Source: Massospora cicadina (Eukaryota > Entomophthoromycota > Entomophthoromycetes > Entomophthorales > Entomophthoraceae). Taken from it: a stretch of DNA of 64,000 bases. A program made the translations under genes and the position numbers. The stretch covers positions 124,001-188,000 of the forward strand of contig JAKSZP010000120.1 of the NCBI GenBank assembly GCA_022478985.1, written 5' to 3'. Below are positions 23,412 to 36,250 of the stretch, piece after piece (positions within the stretch are counted from its first letter, which is position 1; each line of letters starts with the position of its first letter). A model generated the notes under the pieces. That model was not told the DNA's origin, searched no databases, and was given only the letters and a program-made list of their open reading frames with translations.

Positions 23412-26400
23412 ATGGGGGAAACCTTCACTCTAGGGATGCTGAATATTGACGGACTCAAGGCCTCCCCGTCCCAGGCTAGGAAACTGAGTTTTTTACAAAA
23501 CAATTTACCCGTGGATATCCTGGCCATCCAGGAGTCCCACTGTCCACGAGGTTCTGAGGAAGCTTGGAAAACAATGCTCCTACCATCCCTATCCTTTTGG
23601 TTGAAGCACTGTGGGGTGCTAATTTGGAAAAACAATTTTTTAAATTTACATATTCAGAAACATTCCTAAATGGCTGAGTGCTCGTTGTCACCTTCTCATG
23701 GGCTGATGTTGCACACACAATCGTCAACATTTACACCCCAAACGGTGCACATGAGCGACAGGAATTTTTCTCATCGGTCAAATCCCTCCCGCTACCCCCG
23801 ATTCTTTCCTAATTGGTGACATGAACTGTTGGCTAACCTCACCAATGGACTGGTGGCCGCCCTCACCCCACGCCCCACAGGGTCACATAGAACTACACGT
23901 TCTAAAAGCCACCCTTGGGTTAATGGATGTGCTGCCATGACATGCCCCACTGCTCGAAAACATGATGTGTCCCCACATCCACAACGGCCAATTAAGGTCC
24001 ATGACCCACATCGACCTTATTCTAGCGCTGGCGAAATTCCAACCCCACATCTCCCACTTCAAAGCAATGAAAATGGAGTTCTCCAACCACCGACTGGTCT
24101 CAATAACATACCACTTACCCATCACAGTTGCAAAGGCCCCACATTGGTGCAAAATCCACCCCCCAGAGCTCGCGTCGCCAGGATTTTCCACGTGGGTGGA
24201 AGAGGCAACTTTGGCAAAATTGTTTGTTGCACTGTTTTGTGTGGACCCCATTTCCACATGGGCAACTTTCAAAGAAGACACCATCCACCACTTTTGCCAT
24301 CTCTCATCCAGACGCTCACGAGCCACATTAGTGAAAATATTGCACACGCTGGCAGAATTGGCCCACTTGGAGTCCAACATTCCAGCCTCAGGATATAGCC
24401 CTGCATGGGGCCAGAAGTGGGCAGAGGCAGCCGCCCACCTCAACGCACTTGAAAGGCAACACAAACATCGGGTTTGTGTCCAATACAGGGCCACACGCAT
24501 CACTAAAGGAAACAAGTGCACCACATACTTCTTCAAAAAATTTTTTGCACCACGCCAGAGTGTGGCCTGCACACAGGTGCGAAGATCGGATAATTCTATT
24601 GTGGATACACTGGCTGAAGTGGCAATCAAAATGCAAAGATATTACTCCAAGTTATACCGAGCTGAACCAATTCAGCTGGCTGAAATGGCGGAATTTTTCA
24701 ACTGAGCTCATATCCGCACCATTTTCCAATACCCAGAAATAATGAATTTAATTACTCCAAACAAATTATGGACTACCATTTGCGGCGCGCCAAACCGAAA
24801 ATGCCCAGGCCCAGATGGCATTCCATATGAGTTCTACAAAAAATTTTAAGTATATATCCCCATTGCTGCTAGCCTCACTCAACCAAAGCCTGTTGGAAAC
24901 GTGCCTCCTACCAGGAGGACATGAGGCCTTTACTGTCACACTCTTCAAGAAAGGGGATAGGCTTGACTTAGCCAACTGGCGCCCCATTTCTCTAACAAAC
25001 ACAGACACCAAAATTTTAACCAAAATCATGGCTAACCGTTTAGGGACTGTAGCATCTGCCACCATCTCCCCAGAACAATTTGGTTTTATCCCCAGAAGGT
25101 CAATTTGGGATAACGTGCACTCTGTGGCTAATGTGTGTCAGTCCACATCCTCTGGGGCGCTTGTATTCTTGGACCAACAAAAGGCCTATGATAGAGTAAA
25201 CTAGGAATACCTTAGGGCCTGCCTCCAACAATTCCGCCTACCTCCCCGCTTCATTAACTGGGTGATGCTGCTCACGGAATCTGCAACAATGGCAGTGCGC
25301 GGCCCAGGTTTCCTAACGGAAGTAGACCGTCCTCAAAGGGGCCTGCGACAAGGGGACCCCCTCAGCCCACTCTTATACAACTTCAGCCTTGACCCACTAC
25401 TTCAAAACGTGAATGCCCAACTCACTGGGGTCCATGTGCCAGGCCAAACCCCAGTCAAGATGATGGCATTTGCAGATGATTGCGTGGTGGGGGTGTCTAA
25501 TAAAAAAGATGCACGCGTGCTTGAAGCCCTCATCCAGGAATATTCCCGGGTAAGCAACGCGGCACTGAACGCTTCCAAAACCAAAATCATCCTCCTTGGT
25601 TGGTTTCAGAACTGCTGGGCCCCAGCAAGTAGTTCCCAACCCGGCCCATCTGCTCGCCCATGTCCACGCCTTACTAACTCAAAACACGCCGCTCCACTGG
25701 TGCTCCCCTTTGTGCCACGACCTACCATAGGACCGGTACGCCATCTGGGCGTGTGGATGGAGGCAGGTGGATACGCGTCAGCAGTAATGGAGGGCCATAT
25801 ACTGGACAACGTGACGAAGAGAATCGCCTCTCTCAGAGCCCACCCTACTACCCTCACTGGCAGGGTTGTTCTTGCCAACTCTATGCTCCTATCCAAAGTC
25901 TGGTTCAGAGCCCACGCCATCCCCTTCTCCCCAAGCTTCTTCAAATCCCTGTATGCTTTGCTACAAGGCTGGCTTTGGTCAGTCGCCCTCCACCAGTACG
26001 GCTAGAGGTCATGTTTGGCCCTCATCATCATGGTGGCATGGGCCTACTTGACTTCAAAGCCCATGCCGCCAAGATCCTGGGCACCTGGATTGCGGCCGTC
26101 ACTGCTCCTACACTCCCATCCCAACACTGGTCCCGCGCGGCCCACTCCAACTTCTCCTGAGCCTTGGGCCTCAACAATCCAACAAACCCCCACTCCCTGA
26201 TGAAATACCTTGCATTACACACATCAGCTACAGGTCCTCACGGGACCAAAACCCACTACAAACGAATCCTACTCTCCATGCGAAGCTCAGAGTGGAGAAT
26301 TCGTATTAGTGGACATACAACCCGAAGAGGCCGCCCCTCTCCTCAGTTCACACAAGAGGTACAGGGGCTACCCATCCATGATGGCGTGATCCCCATTCGA

Positions 26401-27063
26401 CCCCAAGTCCTATCCAGGGTGAACTACCTGGACATGATGGACATCCCTTATTCCACTGAGACCCAAAAGACTATCTGGAAATACGCACACCATCCTCTGT
26501 TGCAGCCTCAAGTCCGCTCCCATGTGTGGCGCTGCCTGAGGCGGGTGTATCGTACAGCTGAGCGCTCTAATGCTTTACACTCATCCTGTGTCTTGTGTGG
26601 CCAGTATGGAACGCTGTTTAACCGCCTGGAGAAGTGCCCCACCTCTAAAGTAATATGGCGCGGAGTCCAACGTCTGCTAGGCCAGGATCAAACACATCCC
26701 TTCAGTCTGTCAAGAGATATGTTTGCTTCATCAATGGCCTCCCCCTCCCACCCTCCCTCCGTGCTCTGGTGGTTGCAATCGCCATGTGGACTATCCACAC
26801 GATTGTCTTGGATGCCATCGCTGGATACATCCCCACCCTCACTGAAGCTGTCCACAGATTCCGGTCTCATCTGGTGGACCACTTTCAAGCGTGGATGCTT
26901 GGATATCTCCCACCACGTCGCCGACAGCTGGTCTCCTCCTGGTTCCCAGTCTGGTTCATCAGATCAGACCCTTCCTCCACACGTGCTCAATAGTGGCTAC
27001 GGCCCCTTCACACGTTCCCTCCCCCTCCCCATAAGTGGCGTTCCCGCTGGCAACAAGAGATAG
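23412..27063 (+). pseudogene. LINE-A ORF2: APE endonuclease, reverse transcriptase, C-terminal zinc motif
   Basis: Starts MGETFTLGMLNIDGL at 23412, with the endonuclease blocks DILAIQESHCP and, across frames, GDMNCW and HIDLIL. RT blocks are CPGPDGIPYEFYKKF, NWRPISLTNTDTKILTKIMA, QFGFIPRRSIWDNVHSV, LDQQKAYDRV, GLRQGDPLSPLLYNFSLDPL and FADD at 25469-25480 (intact). The C-terminus has CVLCGQYGTLFNRLEKC near 26590-26637, the zinc motif with Arg replacing His; LINE-B keeps His. Several frameshifts and stops (for example TAG near 25201, where LINE-B has TGG) break it. Confidence 0.9.
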
Positions 27064-27185
27064 CATTGCATCTCTGGGGTGCCTCCCCTGGTACTAAGTT
27101 TTGTCTCGTCTGAGTCATATTTGGAAGTGTCCGTCCCATGGTCGGCCTTCCCCGCAATAAAATTTAAAAATTATGGGGCCACAAG

Positions 27186-27220
27186 TATCAAGTTCATTCT
27201 GGTTGAAACACTCAGATTGT
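27186..27220 (+). repeat. Gypsy-2 5' LTR, part 2
   Basis: A short piece (TATCAAGTTCATTCTGGTTG onward) continues the LTR after LINE-A and aligns with 50535-50565. It ends in GAAACACTCAGATTGT, which recurs in diverged form at 33489-33508. Confidence 0.65.
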
Positions 27221-28149
27221 TAGGTTTAGGTAGGCCCAAGTTTGTTCTGGTTGCACCCTGGTGGGTACCTTTCATCTACAGAGTACCCAAGAAAATGCTG
27301 TCATGGTAGCCCCAAAACCCTCTAGTTGATTTGGGGAGCACCATCTTTGTGGCTGCACTAATATGACCTGAAGTGCGCCATGGTGCTTAATAAATCTTGA
27401 AGATGACAAAAACAAATGGCGGGAGGAAACGTTTTTGTTTAAAAAACGAAACTAGGAAAGAAAAATAGGCCAGTACCCTCATTATTAAAAGCACTGATCT
27501 TTATATAGGGAATGGTGTTTTATAACTTGTGACACTGTCATTGGGTTCAGCAGCTCTGGGGTCATCATCTTCTCTGGCTTCAGGGAACTAGGGTGCGCGC
27601 TTGAGGATAGAGGGTCAGTTTATGAGTTAGCACAAGAACTGAGGATGTGAGAGGGGTAATTTGCGAGGTGGCGCAAGAACTGAGGTTAGTGGAGGTGATG
27701 GGTCATGCCTTGATTGGTTGCCCCCAATTTAGCTATCCTAAATTTTTTTATAAGTTTCTAATTGAGGCGCTCTCCATCTTCGGAAGCCCAGTTCTTAATT
27801 GATAGAAAATTTCTAAAAACATTAGAAAGTAACTAGGAAAATAATGGGAGGGTAAAATTAGGATCTAGAATTTCTAAAGCTCTTTTGCTAAATCACATTA
27901 TCATAAAACAAGAGTTATAATACCTTTGGAATTTTTAAAAATCTTCCAGATTATTGGGGAAATGGGAGGCGGTAATATTAAACTTACCTGAGGTACTTAT
28001 AACGTTTTAAATTTAAATTTAAATTTATTGCAGGGAAGGCTGACCATGGGACAGACACTTCTGAAATTGACTCAACTGAGACAAACACTTAGTAACAGGG
28101 AAGGCACGCCAGAGAAGCGATGCTATCTCTTGTTGCCAGCGGGAACGCC

Positions 28150-31100
28150 ACTTATAGGGAAGGGGAGGGAACGCGTGAAGGGGCTTTAGCCACTATTGAG
28201 CACGTGTGGAGGAAGGGGTCTGATCTGATGAACCAGACTGGGAACCAGGAGGAGACCAGCTGTCGGCGACGTGGTGGGAGATATCCAAGCATCCACGCTT
28301 GAAAGTGTCCACCAAATGAGACTGGAATCTGTGGACAGCTTCTGGGAGGGTGGGGATGGAGCCTGCGATGGCATCCAAGACAATCGTGTGGATGGTCCAC
28401 ATGGCGATTGCAACCACCAGAGCATGGAGGGAGGGTGGAAGGGGGAGGCCATTGATAAAGCAAACATATCTCTTGACAGACTGAAGGGATGTGTTTGATT
28501 CTGGCCCAGTAAACGTTGAGCTTCGCGCCTTATCACTTCAAAGGTAGGACACTTCTCCAGGTGGTGGAACAGCGTTCCATACTGGCCACACACGACGCAG
28601 GATGAGTGTAAAGCATTAGAGCGCTCAGCTGTACAGTACACCCGCCTCAGGCAGCGCCACACATGGGAGCGGATTTGAGGCTGCAACAGAGGATAGTGAG
28701 CGTAATTCCAGATGGTTTTTTGGGTCTCAATGGAGTAAGGGATGTCCATCATGTCCAGGTAGCCCACCCTGGATAGGACATGGGGCCATATGGGGATCAC
28801 GCCATCATGGATGGGTAGCCCCTGTACCTCTTGTGTGAACTGAGGAGAGGGGCGGCCTCTTCAGGTTATATGTCCACTAATACGAATTCTCCACTCAGCG
28901 CTCCGCATGGAGAGTAGGATTCGTTTGTAATGGGTTTTAGTACCGTGAGGACCTGTGGCTGATGGGTGTGAAGCCAGGTATTTCATCAGGGAGTGGGGGT
29001 TCGATGGATTGTTGAGGCCCAAGGCGCGGGAGAAGTTGGAGCAGGCCACGCGGGACCAGTGTTGGGAGGGGAGTGTAGGGGCAGTGACGGCCACAATCCA
29101 GGTACCCAAGATCTTGGCCGCATGGGCTCTGAAGTCAAGCAGGCGCATGCCACCATGATGATGAGGGCCAAACATGACTTCTAACCTTACTGGTGGAGGG
29201 AGGCCTGGCCATAGCCATCCTTGCAGCAGGGCATGCAAGGATTTGAAGAAGCTTGGGAAGAAGGGGATGGCGTGGGCTCCAAACCAGACTTTGGAGAGGA
29301 GCATAGAGTTGGCCAAAACGACCCTGCCAGTAAGGGAAGTAGGGTGGGCTCTGAGGGAGGCGATTCGCTTCGTCACGTTGTCCAGTATATGGCCCTCCAT
29401 TACTGCTGATGCGTACCCGCCTGCCTCCACCCACATGCCCAGATGGCGGACTTGCCCTATGGTAGGGCGTGGCACAAAGGGGAGCACCAGTGGGCGGTGT
29501 GGGGTGAGCTGGGAGGGCGAGCGCGTTTGTGAGCAGATGGGCCTGGCTGGGTACTGGTTGCAGGGGCCCAGCAGTTTTTTATTGACCAAGGAGGATGATT
29601 TCGGTTTTGGAGGCGTTCAGTGCAGCGTTACTTACCCTGAAATACTCCTGGCTGAGAGCTTCAAGTGTGAGTGCATCTTTATTATTGGACACCCCCACCA
29701 CACAGTCATCTGCGAACGCCATCATCTTGACTGGGGCTTGTCCTGGCACATGGACACCAGTGAGTTGGGCATTCACGTTTTGAAGTAGTGGGTCAAGGCT
29801 GAAGTTGTATAAGAGTGGGCTAAGGGGGTCCCCTTGTCGCAAGCCCCTTTGAGGGCGGACTACTTCTGTTATGAAGCCAGGGCCACGTACTGCCATTGTT
29901 GCAGATTCTGTGAGCAGCATCACCAAGTTGATGAAGTGAGGGGGTAAGCGGAATTGATGGAGGCAGGCCCTGCGGTATTCCCACTTTACTCTACCATAGG
30001 CCTTCTGTTGGTCCAAGAATGCAAGTGCCCCAGAGGCTGTGGACTGGCACGCGTTGGCCACAGAGTGCACGTTGTCCCAAATCGACCTTCTGGGTATGAA
30101 ACCGAATTGTTCTGGGGAGACGGTGGCAGATGCTACAATCCCTAAACGGTTAGCCATGATTTTTGTTAAAATTTTTGTATCCATGTTAGTTAAAGAAATG
30201 GGGTGCCAGTTGGCTAAGTCTAGCTTGTCCCCTTTCTTAAAGAGTGTGATGGTGAAGGCCTCTTGTCCTCCTGGCAGGAGGCACATTTCCAAAAGGCTTT
30301 GGTTAAGTGAGGCCAACAGTAGTGGGGATATATATTTGAAGTACTTTTTGTAGAATTCATATGGAATGCCATCTGGGCCTGGGCATTTTTGGTTTGGTGC
30401 ACCATGAATGGCTGTCCATAATTCGTTTGGAGTAATCAAATTCATTATTTCTGGGTATCAGGAAATGGTGCAGATGTGGGCTCAGTTGAGAAATTCTGCC
30501 ACTTCGGCCAGCTGAATTGGCAGATTGGTACAACTTAGATCATATTAGTACTAACTTAGAGTAATACTTTTGTGTTTTGATTGCCACTTCAGCTGGCATA
30601 TCCGCAATGGAATCATCCAATCTTTGCACCTGTGTGCAGGCCACGCTCTGGCATGGTGCAAAATTTTTTTAAAAAAATATGCGGTGCACTTGTCACCTTT
30701 TGTGATGCGTTTGGCCCTGTACTGAACACAAACCTGATTTTTGTGTTGCCTTTTGAGAATGTTGAGGTGGGCGGCTGCCTCCTCCCACTTCTGGCCCCAT
30801 GCAGAGCTGTATCCTGTAGCTGGGATGTTGGACTCCAGGTGTGCCAACTCTGCCAGAGCGCACAAAATGTCAGCCAATGTGGCTTGTGAGCATCTGGAGG
30901 AGAGGTGGCAAGATTGGCGGATGGTATCTTCTTTGAAAGTTGCCCATGTGGAAATGTGGTCTATGCAAAATGGTGCAACAAACTCTTTTGCCAAAGTTGC
31001 TGATTCCACCCACGTGGAGAATCCTGGTGATGCGAGCTTGGGGGTGAATTTTGCACCAATGTGGGGCCTTAGCAGCTGTGACAGATAGGTGGTAGGTTAT

Positions 31101-31789
31101 CGAGACCAGTTGATGGTCTGAGAATTCCATTCTTGTTGTTTTAAAGTGGGATATGTGGGGTTGGAATTTTTCCGGCATAAGGATAAGGTTGATGCGGGAC
31201 ATGGACCTTATTTGGCCATTGTGGATGTGGGGGCGCGTCATGTTCTCAAGCAGCGGGGCTTGCTGCAGCAGCGCATCCAATAACCCAAGGGTGGCCTTTA
31301 GAATGCAAAGTTCAACATGGCCCTGAGGGGTGTGGGAGGAGGAAGGCCACCAGTCTGTTGGAGTGTTTAGCCAACAGTTCATGTCACCAACTACAAAAGG
31401 GTCTGAGGGTAGCGGGAGGGACCTGACCAATGAGAAAAATTCCTGACGCTCTCATACACCATTTGGGGCATAGATTTTGATGATAGCGTGTACCACATTA
31501 GCCTACAAAAAAGTGACAACAAGGACTCAGCCATTGAGGAAGGTTTTTGGCAATAAAAATTTGAAAATTATTTTTCTGAATTAGCACCCCACAGTGCTTC
31601 AACCAAAAGGATAGGGATGGGAGGAGCATTATTTTCAAGCTTCCTCGGAACCTTGTGGACAGTGGGACTCCTGGATGGCCAGGATATCCATGGGTAAATT
31701 TTGTTGTAAAAAACTCAGTTTCCTAGCCCAGGACGGCGAGGCCTTGAGTCCAGCAATATTCAACATACCTAAAGTGAAGGTTTCCCCAT
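28150..31789 (-). pseudogene. LINE-B ORF2: endonuclease, reverse transcriptase, C-terminal zinc motif
   Basis: The endonuclease start is near 31789 with LNIAGLKASPS and DILAIQESHCP. A 288-codon uninterrupted stretch (30445-29579) spans CPGPDGIPYEFYKK, NWHPISLTNMDTKILTKIMA, QFGFIPRRSIWDNVHS, GLRQGDPLSPLLYNFSLDP and FADD (29706-29717). The zinc motif CVVCGQYGTLFHHLEKC near 28551-28610 keeps all four ligands. Frameshifts separate the domains. It matches LINE-A ORF2 closely and shows Trp where LINE-A has the TAG near 25201. Confidence 0.9.
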
Positions 31790-31949
31790 CACACCTTAGG
31801 TGCGAGGGGGTGGGCACCTGGGCCCACTAGCCTCCTCTATATCCCCACAGGCCTTCACAGCAGTGCGGGTGTTTGCAGCAACACTATCAGTATTTTTGTT
31901 AATTTTTGCAGAAAGGTTTGCGTTGGCTTTTGCCTTTGCTTTTTGTTTC

Positions 31950-33211
31950 CCTGACGTCAGACGAATTTTTTTGTGGTGTGGATAAGTTTGGCGCACCATC
32001 GAGTGGGGTGAAAAAATTTTCAGGTAGGTTGAAGGCTAAGTTAGTTTTGACCAAAGCTTTGTTGTAAAGATTGGGAGAATTTGAGTCACCCATTGGATCC
32101 TCAGATCGGTGGCCAAATTGGTATGGGCTTCCCAATCTAATTGGTTGATGGATTTTTAATTTGCTTCCACTGCAAAGGTTTTGATGTCCTCCTAGTGTTG
32201 GGAGCGTGGGATATCGGTGGTGACTTTGGCCGCTTCCTTGGCCGCAGCCCTGCGGGCCTGCTTGGCCTTCTTCCACTCTTGCGGGGAAATAGGCTTTACC
32301 AGTAGGTAGCAGCCTTGTGCTCCCCATAGGAAAGCCTCTTTGGTGCTTACGGTTGATTTGTAGTGCACCTCTCCGCTGGCCATGGCTGCTGAGGGGTGCT
32401 CTTTGGAATGTGACGCCCTCCTTGGTGGGGCATGTGTGTGCCTTATGGCCAAACACGTCACAGTGGGTGCAGATGGGGGGCGCGCTGTCCATGGTTACCC
32501 AGAAAGGGTGGGTGGTATGCCCTTCAATATTAATAAAAAAGTGGAGTGTGGGATCTGGGTTAGGTCCTTCACAATCTCCTTGGTTGGGGTCAGAACTGAT
32601 ATGGCTTTGCCGGTGCACAGGTGTGGCATCAGCATAAAGTGTTGCATTTTGAAAGATTGTGTTTCGCCTTAGACGGCGAGACCATCTTTCAAGTGTTGCC
32701 CCAAAATGTCACGTTTTACCTTAATAGGCAAGGAGTCAAATGTGAGGAAAATTTGATTGGATTTTGTCCATCTAGTGCATTTTGTTTTGAAAACTCATTG
32801 CCCTTCGGGGAGGTCAATCACTACACGCACTGCAGCAGCCTCATCTGCTGCCTCCTTGTTTTCAAAACCTAGGTCCAGCCAACTGTGTGACATGGAATGA
32901 GGTGCGACGTACACCGTGGTCAGGAAAAAAGTGTGCACATCCCCACAAAAATTTTCTTATAAAGCTGTTTGTTGGATGTCCAGAAACACGCGGACTCCAT
33001 ATTCCACCAACGAAAGTGGCTGGGAGTGCGGCATATTGATGTACTGGTTGCATCATGCTTGCCAAGTGAGGATTTCTGGGGAAATAGTGACCGCTGGTTT
33101 TTTGAAATTTTTTTCTATTCCGCCAGTTTCTCCGGGGCGTTTTCAAATGTTTGAGGCCGCGGGCCTCCCACCTGCTTCTCTTACCTTACTTGCCCAGCTG
33201 CTCCCTGACAT
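31950..33211 (-). pseudogene. LINE-B ORF1: CCHC-knuckle protein (frameshifted)
   Basis: Reads from ATG at 33211 (context TGCGCCCATGTCAGGG, as in LINE-A) to about 31950. The knuckle CTHCDVFGHKAHTC, preceded by HPFWVTMDSAPPI, is intact. Several frame changes are present. It is the counterpart of LINE-A ORF1. Confidence 0.8.
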
Positions 33212-33508
33212 GGGCGCAGACTAATCATCTCTATGAGATTTATCAAACTAGATTGAGACTTGAATTGAATGGGTTGCAAAAGTGATTGCAATGAGAGAGA
33301 AAAGTTTTCCTTATAACGTTTTAGTATAGTTGAGGGATTAATCTACACAGGAGCTTAGTCTTTTCAACATATTAAGTGCTAGGCAGGGGGTTGAGGTGGG
33401 AAAAATTATAAGAAAAATTAAAAATTAGATCTTCTTTTCTATTTGAAAAGGATATTAGTAGGAACCACCTGTCTTATTGCCCTTAGTGGAAATCCTTACA
33501 CAGATTAT

Positions 33509-33871
33509 CAAAAACCTTGTTAGAATATTGCAAGAAATGCAAGAATGCTGGAGCCCCAATGAATTAGAAAAGTTTGGCAGCAAGAACTGCAAAATGGGCA
33601 ACCCACAATGTGCAACCTGTGAAATGCTGCAAAGGTCATAAAACTCTGGAGAAGCTTTGTGCATAATGTCATCTTAAATCCTCTCCAACCCTGCTCCTCA
33701 ATTACCTCAAGTTATATAAACTCAGAGCTCTGCTAATAATAGAGTGCTAGGTTATTTTGTTATATCCTTAAAAATTATTAATTACACCAAAAATACTCTG
33801 GATTTTTTTAGATTCTCAAAGATTTTGGTCGCCTAAAGGAACCACATCAACCTATAGATGGCTCAAATTTA
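33509..33871 (+). repeat. Gypsy-2 5' LTR, part 3
   Basis: Aligns with 52511-52690 plus 57943-58114. Shared blocks include GAATGCTGGAGCCC, GGCAGCAAGAACTGC, CTCTGGAGAA, ATAGAGTGCTAGGTTAT and TTTTGGTCGCC...AAGGAACCAC. The LTR ends just before TTAGTATCAG. Here the LTR is uninterrupted, which confirms the two insertions in the 3' copy. Confidence 0.8.
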
Positions 33872-33881
33872 TTAGTATCAG
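33872..33881 (+). promoter_or_regulatory. Gypsy-2 primer-binding-site candidate
   Basis: TTAGTATCAG follows the LTR end directly, and the same sequence follows the other LTR at 58115. It resembles the TGGTATCAG-type PBS used by many LTR elements, with one G-to-A change. The tRNA is not identified. Confidence 0.45.
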
Positions 33882-34089
33882 TAGTGGTTGTTATTGTCTC
33901 ATTGGTGATTACAGAATCAGCCTCCTCAGCAAAGAAAACCTCAGAAATCGTCCCCTAGTAGTATTGCACACCCCATATGTTCAAACAAATAGGTATTCAT
34001 ATTATCAATCGGAGCAGAATGACTAATCATTCAATTTAATCCGCTACAATTATTAAGAGAATGGAGTTGATAATCTGGTAGATGCACCC

Positions 34090-35400
34090 ATGGGGAGAAC
34101 CGTTGGGATCAAAACTAGGGAGACAATTGTTACTCCCTGCTATCAAAAGCACATCCAGATGAGTCAAGGAATTTGTTTCTATGGAATCACTTATGGATGA
34201 AACTTTCTCCTCCTTTTAAACTAACCAGTCAGCATTTGATGATTGAATCCTGGTCAAGATTACTATTGGCGTTCAGCCTGGTGGTCAGGATGGTAATGAT
34301 GTTTATCAAGCAATATTTTTCGCATTTATCTCCCCATGAATCTTATTTCTAGAATTATCAAAACGGCAATGCTGTGCGGACTGTGGATGCTATTGTGGGT
34401 ATTGGAGTACCATCAATAGAAGCCAAGTATTTCCTTGGAATAAATGTTATCTGAAATAATAACCCAGTCAATTATACAGCTGTTATGTCATTGTCCCAGG
34501 ATTTGTTGAATTTGGGCTCTTCAACTGCTAAAAAGCTTATATGGACTTATGCGCGCCCTCCTGACACGTTTGTAATGGGTAGAATTGATTAGAGCATTAA
34601 ATAAATAAAGCTTGTTTGAGCGGCACATCCAGTTTTTGCCCCTCAAGTGCACAAGTGTGCAACGTAACGGTGATAAGACCTACTTCCTGCCTTTAGGAAT
34701 AAGTGGCTCGCCAGGTGCTAAGAGTCCTTGAGGAACTCAAATTATGAGCCGCATTAGATGGAGCCTTGGAGACCTCAGAAGATCAGTATCCTTGGCACTA
34801 CTGGGTGCCTTGGATGGTGAAGCTAAAATCTGGGACCGCACCCTGTTGTACCAGAACTTGCATCCAGGGAGTCACCTCCCTCACTTATCACCAATGTTTC
34901 TTCTATGGTGGCCACTCTGGCATCAAGGCCACAACTACTGTTTCAATGTTCCAACGGCGAGGTTTAGCCATGAATTTAGATGACTACATTTAGGCCTTTC
35001 ACCAACAAGTGGATTCCCACTAGTTACCAGAGGACATTGCCATTGCTGCGTTCCAGGCTTTCCTTAACCAGGGAGCGGGTTCACACATGGCATAATACAA
35101 TGGACCCTATACTTTGGATGGTGCATACAAGCTGGCCCAGAAAATCAAGAGCCTAGAATCTGAGCTACCAAAAAATCAACCACTCTTAAGCCACACGCCC
35201 ACTACACCAAACCATCACATTTACCCACAAGGATTGTGTGCTTGTACTATTCCTGGATTAAGAGAAACCAACCAGCAAAGCAGATATGGAACAAAGTCCA
35301 TAAATGGATGACGCCTCCAACTCCAATCTTGTGGAAGTAGACCAACAAGATATCCCTTCTCATGCGCTGGAAGTACTAGCCCTTTCTCCCTAAGTCCCTC
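34090..35400 (+). pseudogene. Gypsy-2 gag region (degenerate)
   Basis: Fragments in changing frames include TVDAIVGIGVPSIEAK (near 34380) and, near 35104, PYTLDGAYKLAQKIKSLESE, which resembles the C-terminal part of Gypsy gag proteins. No zinc knuckle remains visible. The first part is repeated at 58115-58690. Identification rests on position between PBS and protease and on these fragments. Confidence 0.6.
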
Positions 35401-35939
35401 CAATGCCTCAAGATAGAGAGGCTAGGGGGTGTCAGCCTCATGTCCACAACCTTAGCATGCTCTCCCCAAACCACACAGCATGGCCAATCATTTTTTTATC
35501 ATAGATTACTCAACTAACAAACGGATGCCTTGGGGATTTTAGTAATTAAGGTCAACCCACACAGACCTAGACTCATGAACCTCATTGGCGAAGTATCAAA
35601 AAAACCCCCAGGCACCCTATACATTACCATGTACCTGGAGGCCCCAGCAAAATCCTCCAACCAGCTGGAGACAATAAAACATTTTTAAGAGGATTGCCAC
35701 TGCAATCCCATTATTATAGATCTCAGCCACGTAAGCCCATTAATGGATTTTACAGACCCCACATCGGCCCCACTTTCATATGCCCACTTGTCAGCAATGC
35801 CTTCCAAATCTCTTAACAAGTCCCAACGCTGCTTCAAGTTGCCCACATATGAAAATATTACCACTGGAGTATGCTCCTTGAACATCTTCAATAAATTCAA
35901 TTGTGCTTATTTCTTGTTTGGCATGGATATTATAGTTGG

Positions 35940-36250
35940 TTCCATATGGGCATTGGTGAATGCATTAATTGACACTGAAGCTTTAGGAACTTTATCAAAC
36001 TCAAGATGGCACAAGCGTTAGACCTGTCAGTCATCACAGGGGCGTCCATCATGGAGGCCTAAGGTACTAATGGTCACCTTGCCTCTATTTAAGCCGTTCT
36101 ATTCCTCGACCCATGGTCATTGGTTTCATGCCAATTTCTCGGTGATCTGGACCTACTCTATCCCATGATACTGGGTGTAGGATGGTGGCGCTGACATGCG
36201 GTTACTATTAACCTCAAGCAGAATATACTTGTCTTTTTGATCTACTATCA
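35940..36250 (+). pseudogene. Gypsy-2 retropepsin domain (degenerate)
   Basis: ALIDTEALGTLSN near 35960 is the active-site loop with Glu where Gly of DTGA is expected. After a frame change it continues as MAQALDLSVITGASIMEA, and later PMILGVGWWR gives the ILG block. It is inactive. Confidence 0.7.

Larger units (their letters stand above)
21898..27168 (+). mobile_element. LINE-A: APE-type non-LTR retrotransposon, 5.27 kb, nearly full length
   Basis: Flanked by AATTATGGGGCCACAAG at 21881-21897 and 27169-27185. It has ORF1 (zinc-knuckle protein) and ORF2 (endonuclease, RT, C-terminal zinc motif). The 3' end is TCCCATGGTCGGCCTTCCCC followed by GCAATAAAATTTA. It is the same subfamily as LINE-B (28010-33309), which lies in the opposite orientation. 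It is broken by a few stops and frameshifts, far fewer than LINE-D, so it looks younger. Confidence 0.9.
28010..33309 (-). mobile_element. LINE-B: APE-type non-LTR retrotransposon, 5.3 kb
   Basis: Flanked by CTTATAACGTTTTA at 27996-28009 and 33310-33323. On the minus strand it has ORF1 from 33211, ORF2 from about 31789 and the 3' end CCCATGGTCAGCCTTCCCT followed by GCAATAAATTTAAATTT. Its sequence matches LINE-A throughout, with a similar 5' UTR (TTTTGCAACNCATTCAATT). The two copies form a large inverted repeat. Confidence 0.9.
27221..33488. mobile_element. Unidentified ~0.95-kb insertion in the Gypsy-2 5' LTR, itself split by LINE-B
   Basis: The LTR alignment stops at 27220 and resumes at about 33489. 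Without LINE-B about 950 bp remain (27221-27995 and 33324-33488). The flanks GAAACACTCAGATTGT and GAAATCCTTACACAGATTAT look like a diverged target duplication. I find no coding sequence. Two AGCACAAGAACTGAGG-like segments repeat near 27630 and 27670. Confidence 0.5.

Noticed and set aside
23829..24629. Long open frames on both strands in LINE-A (up to 248 codons)
   Set aside because: They lie in the endonuclease part of ORF2 in shifted frames or on the opposite strand and show no motif of their own.
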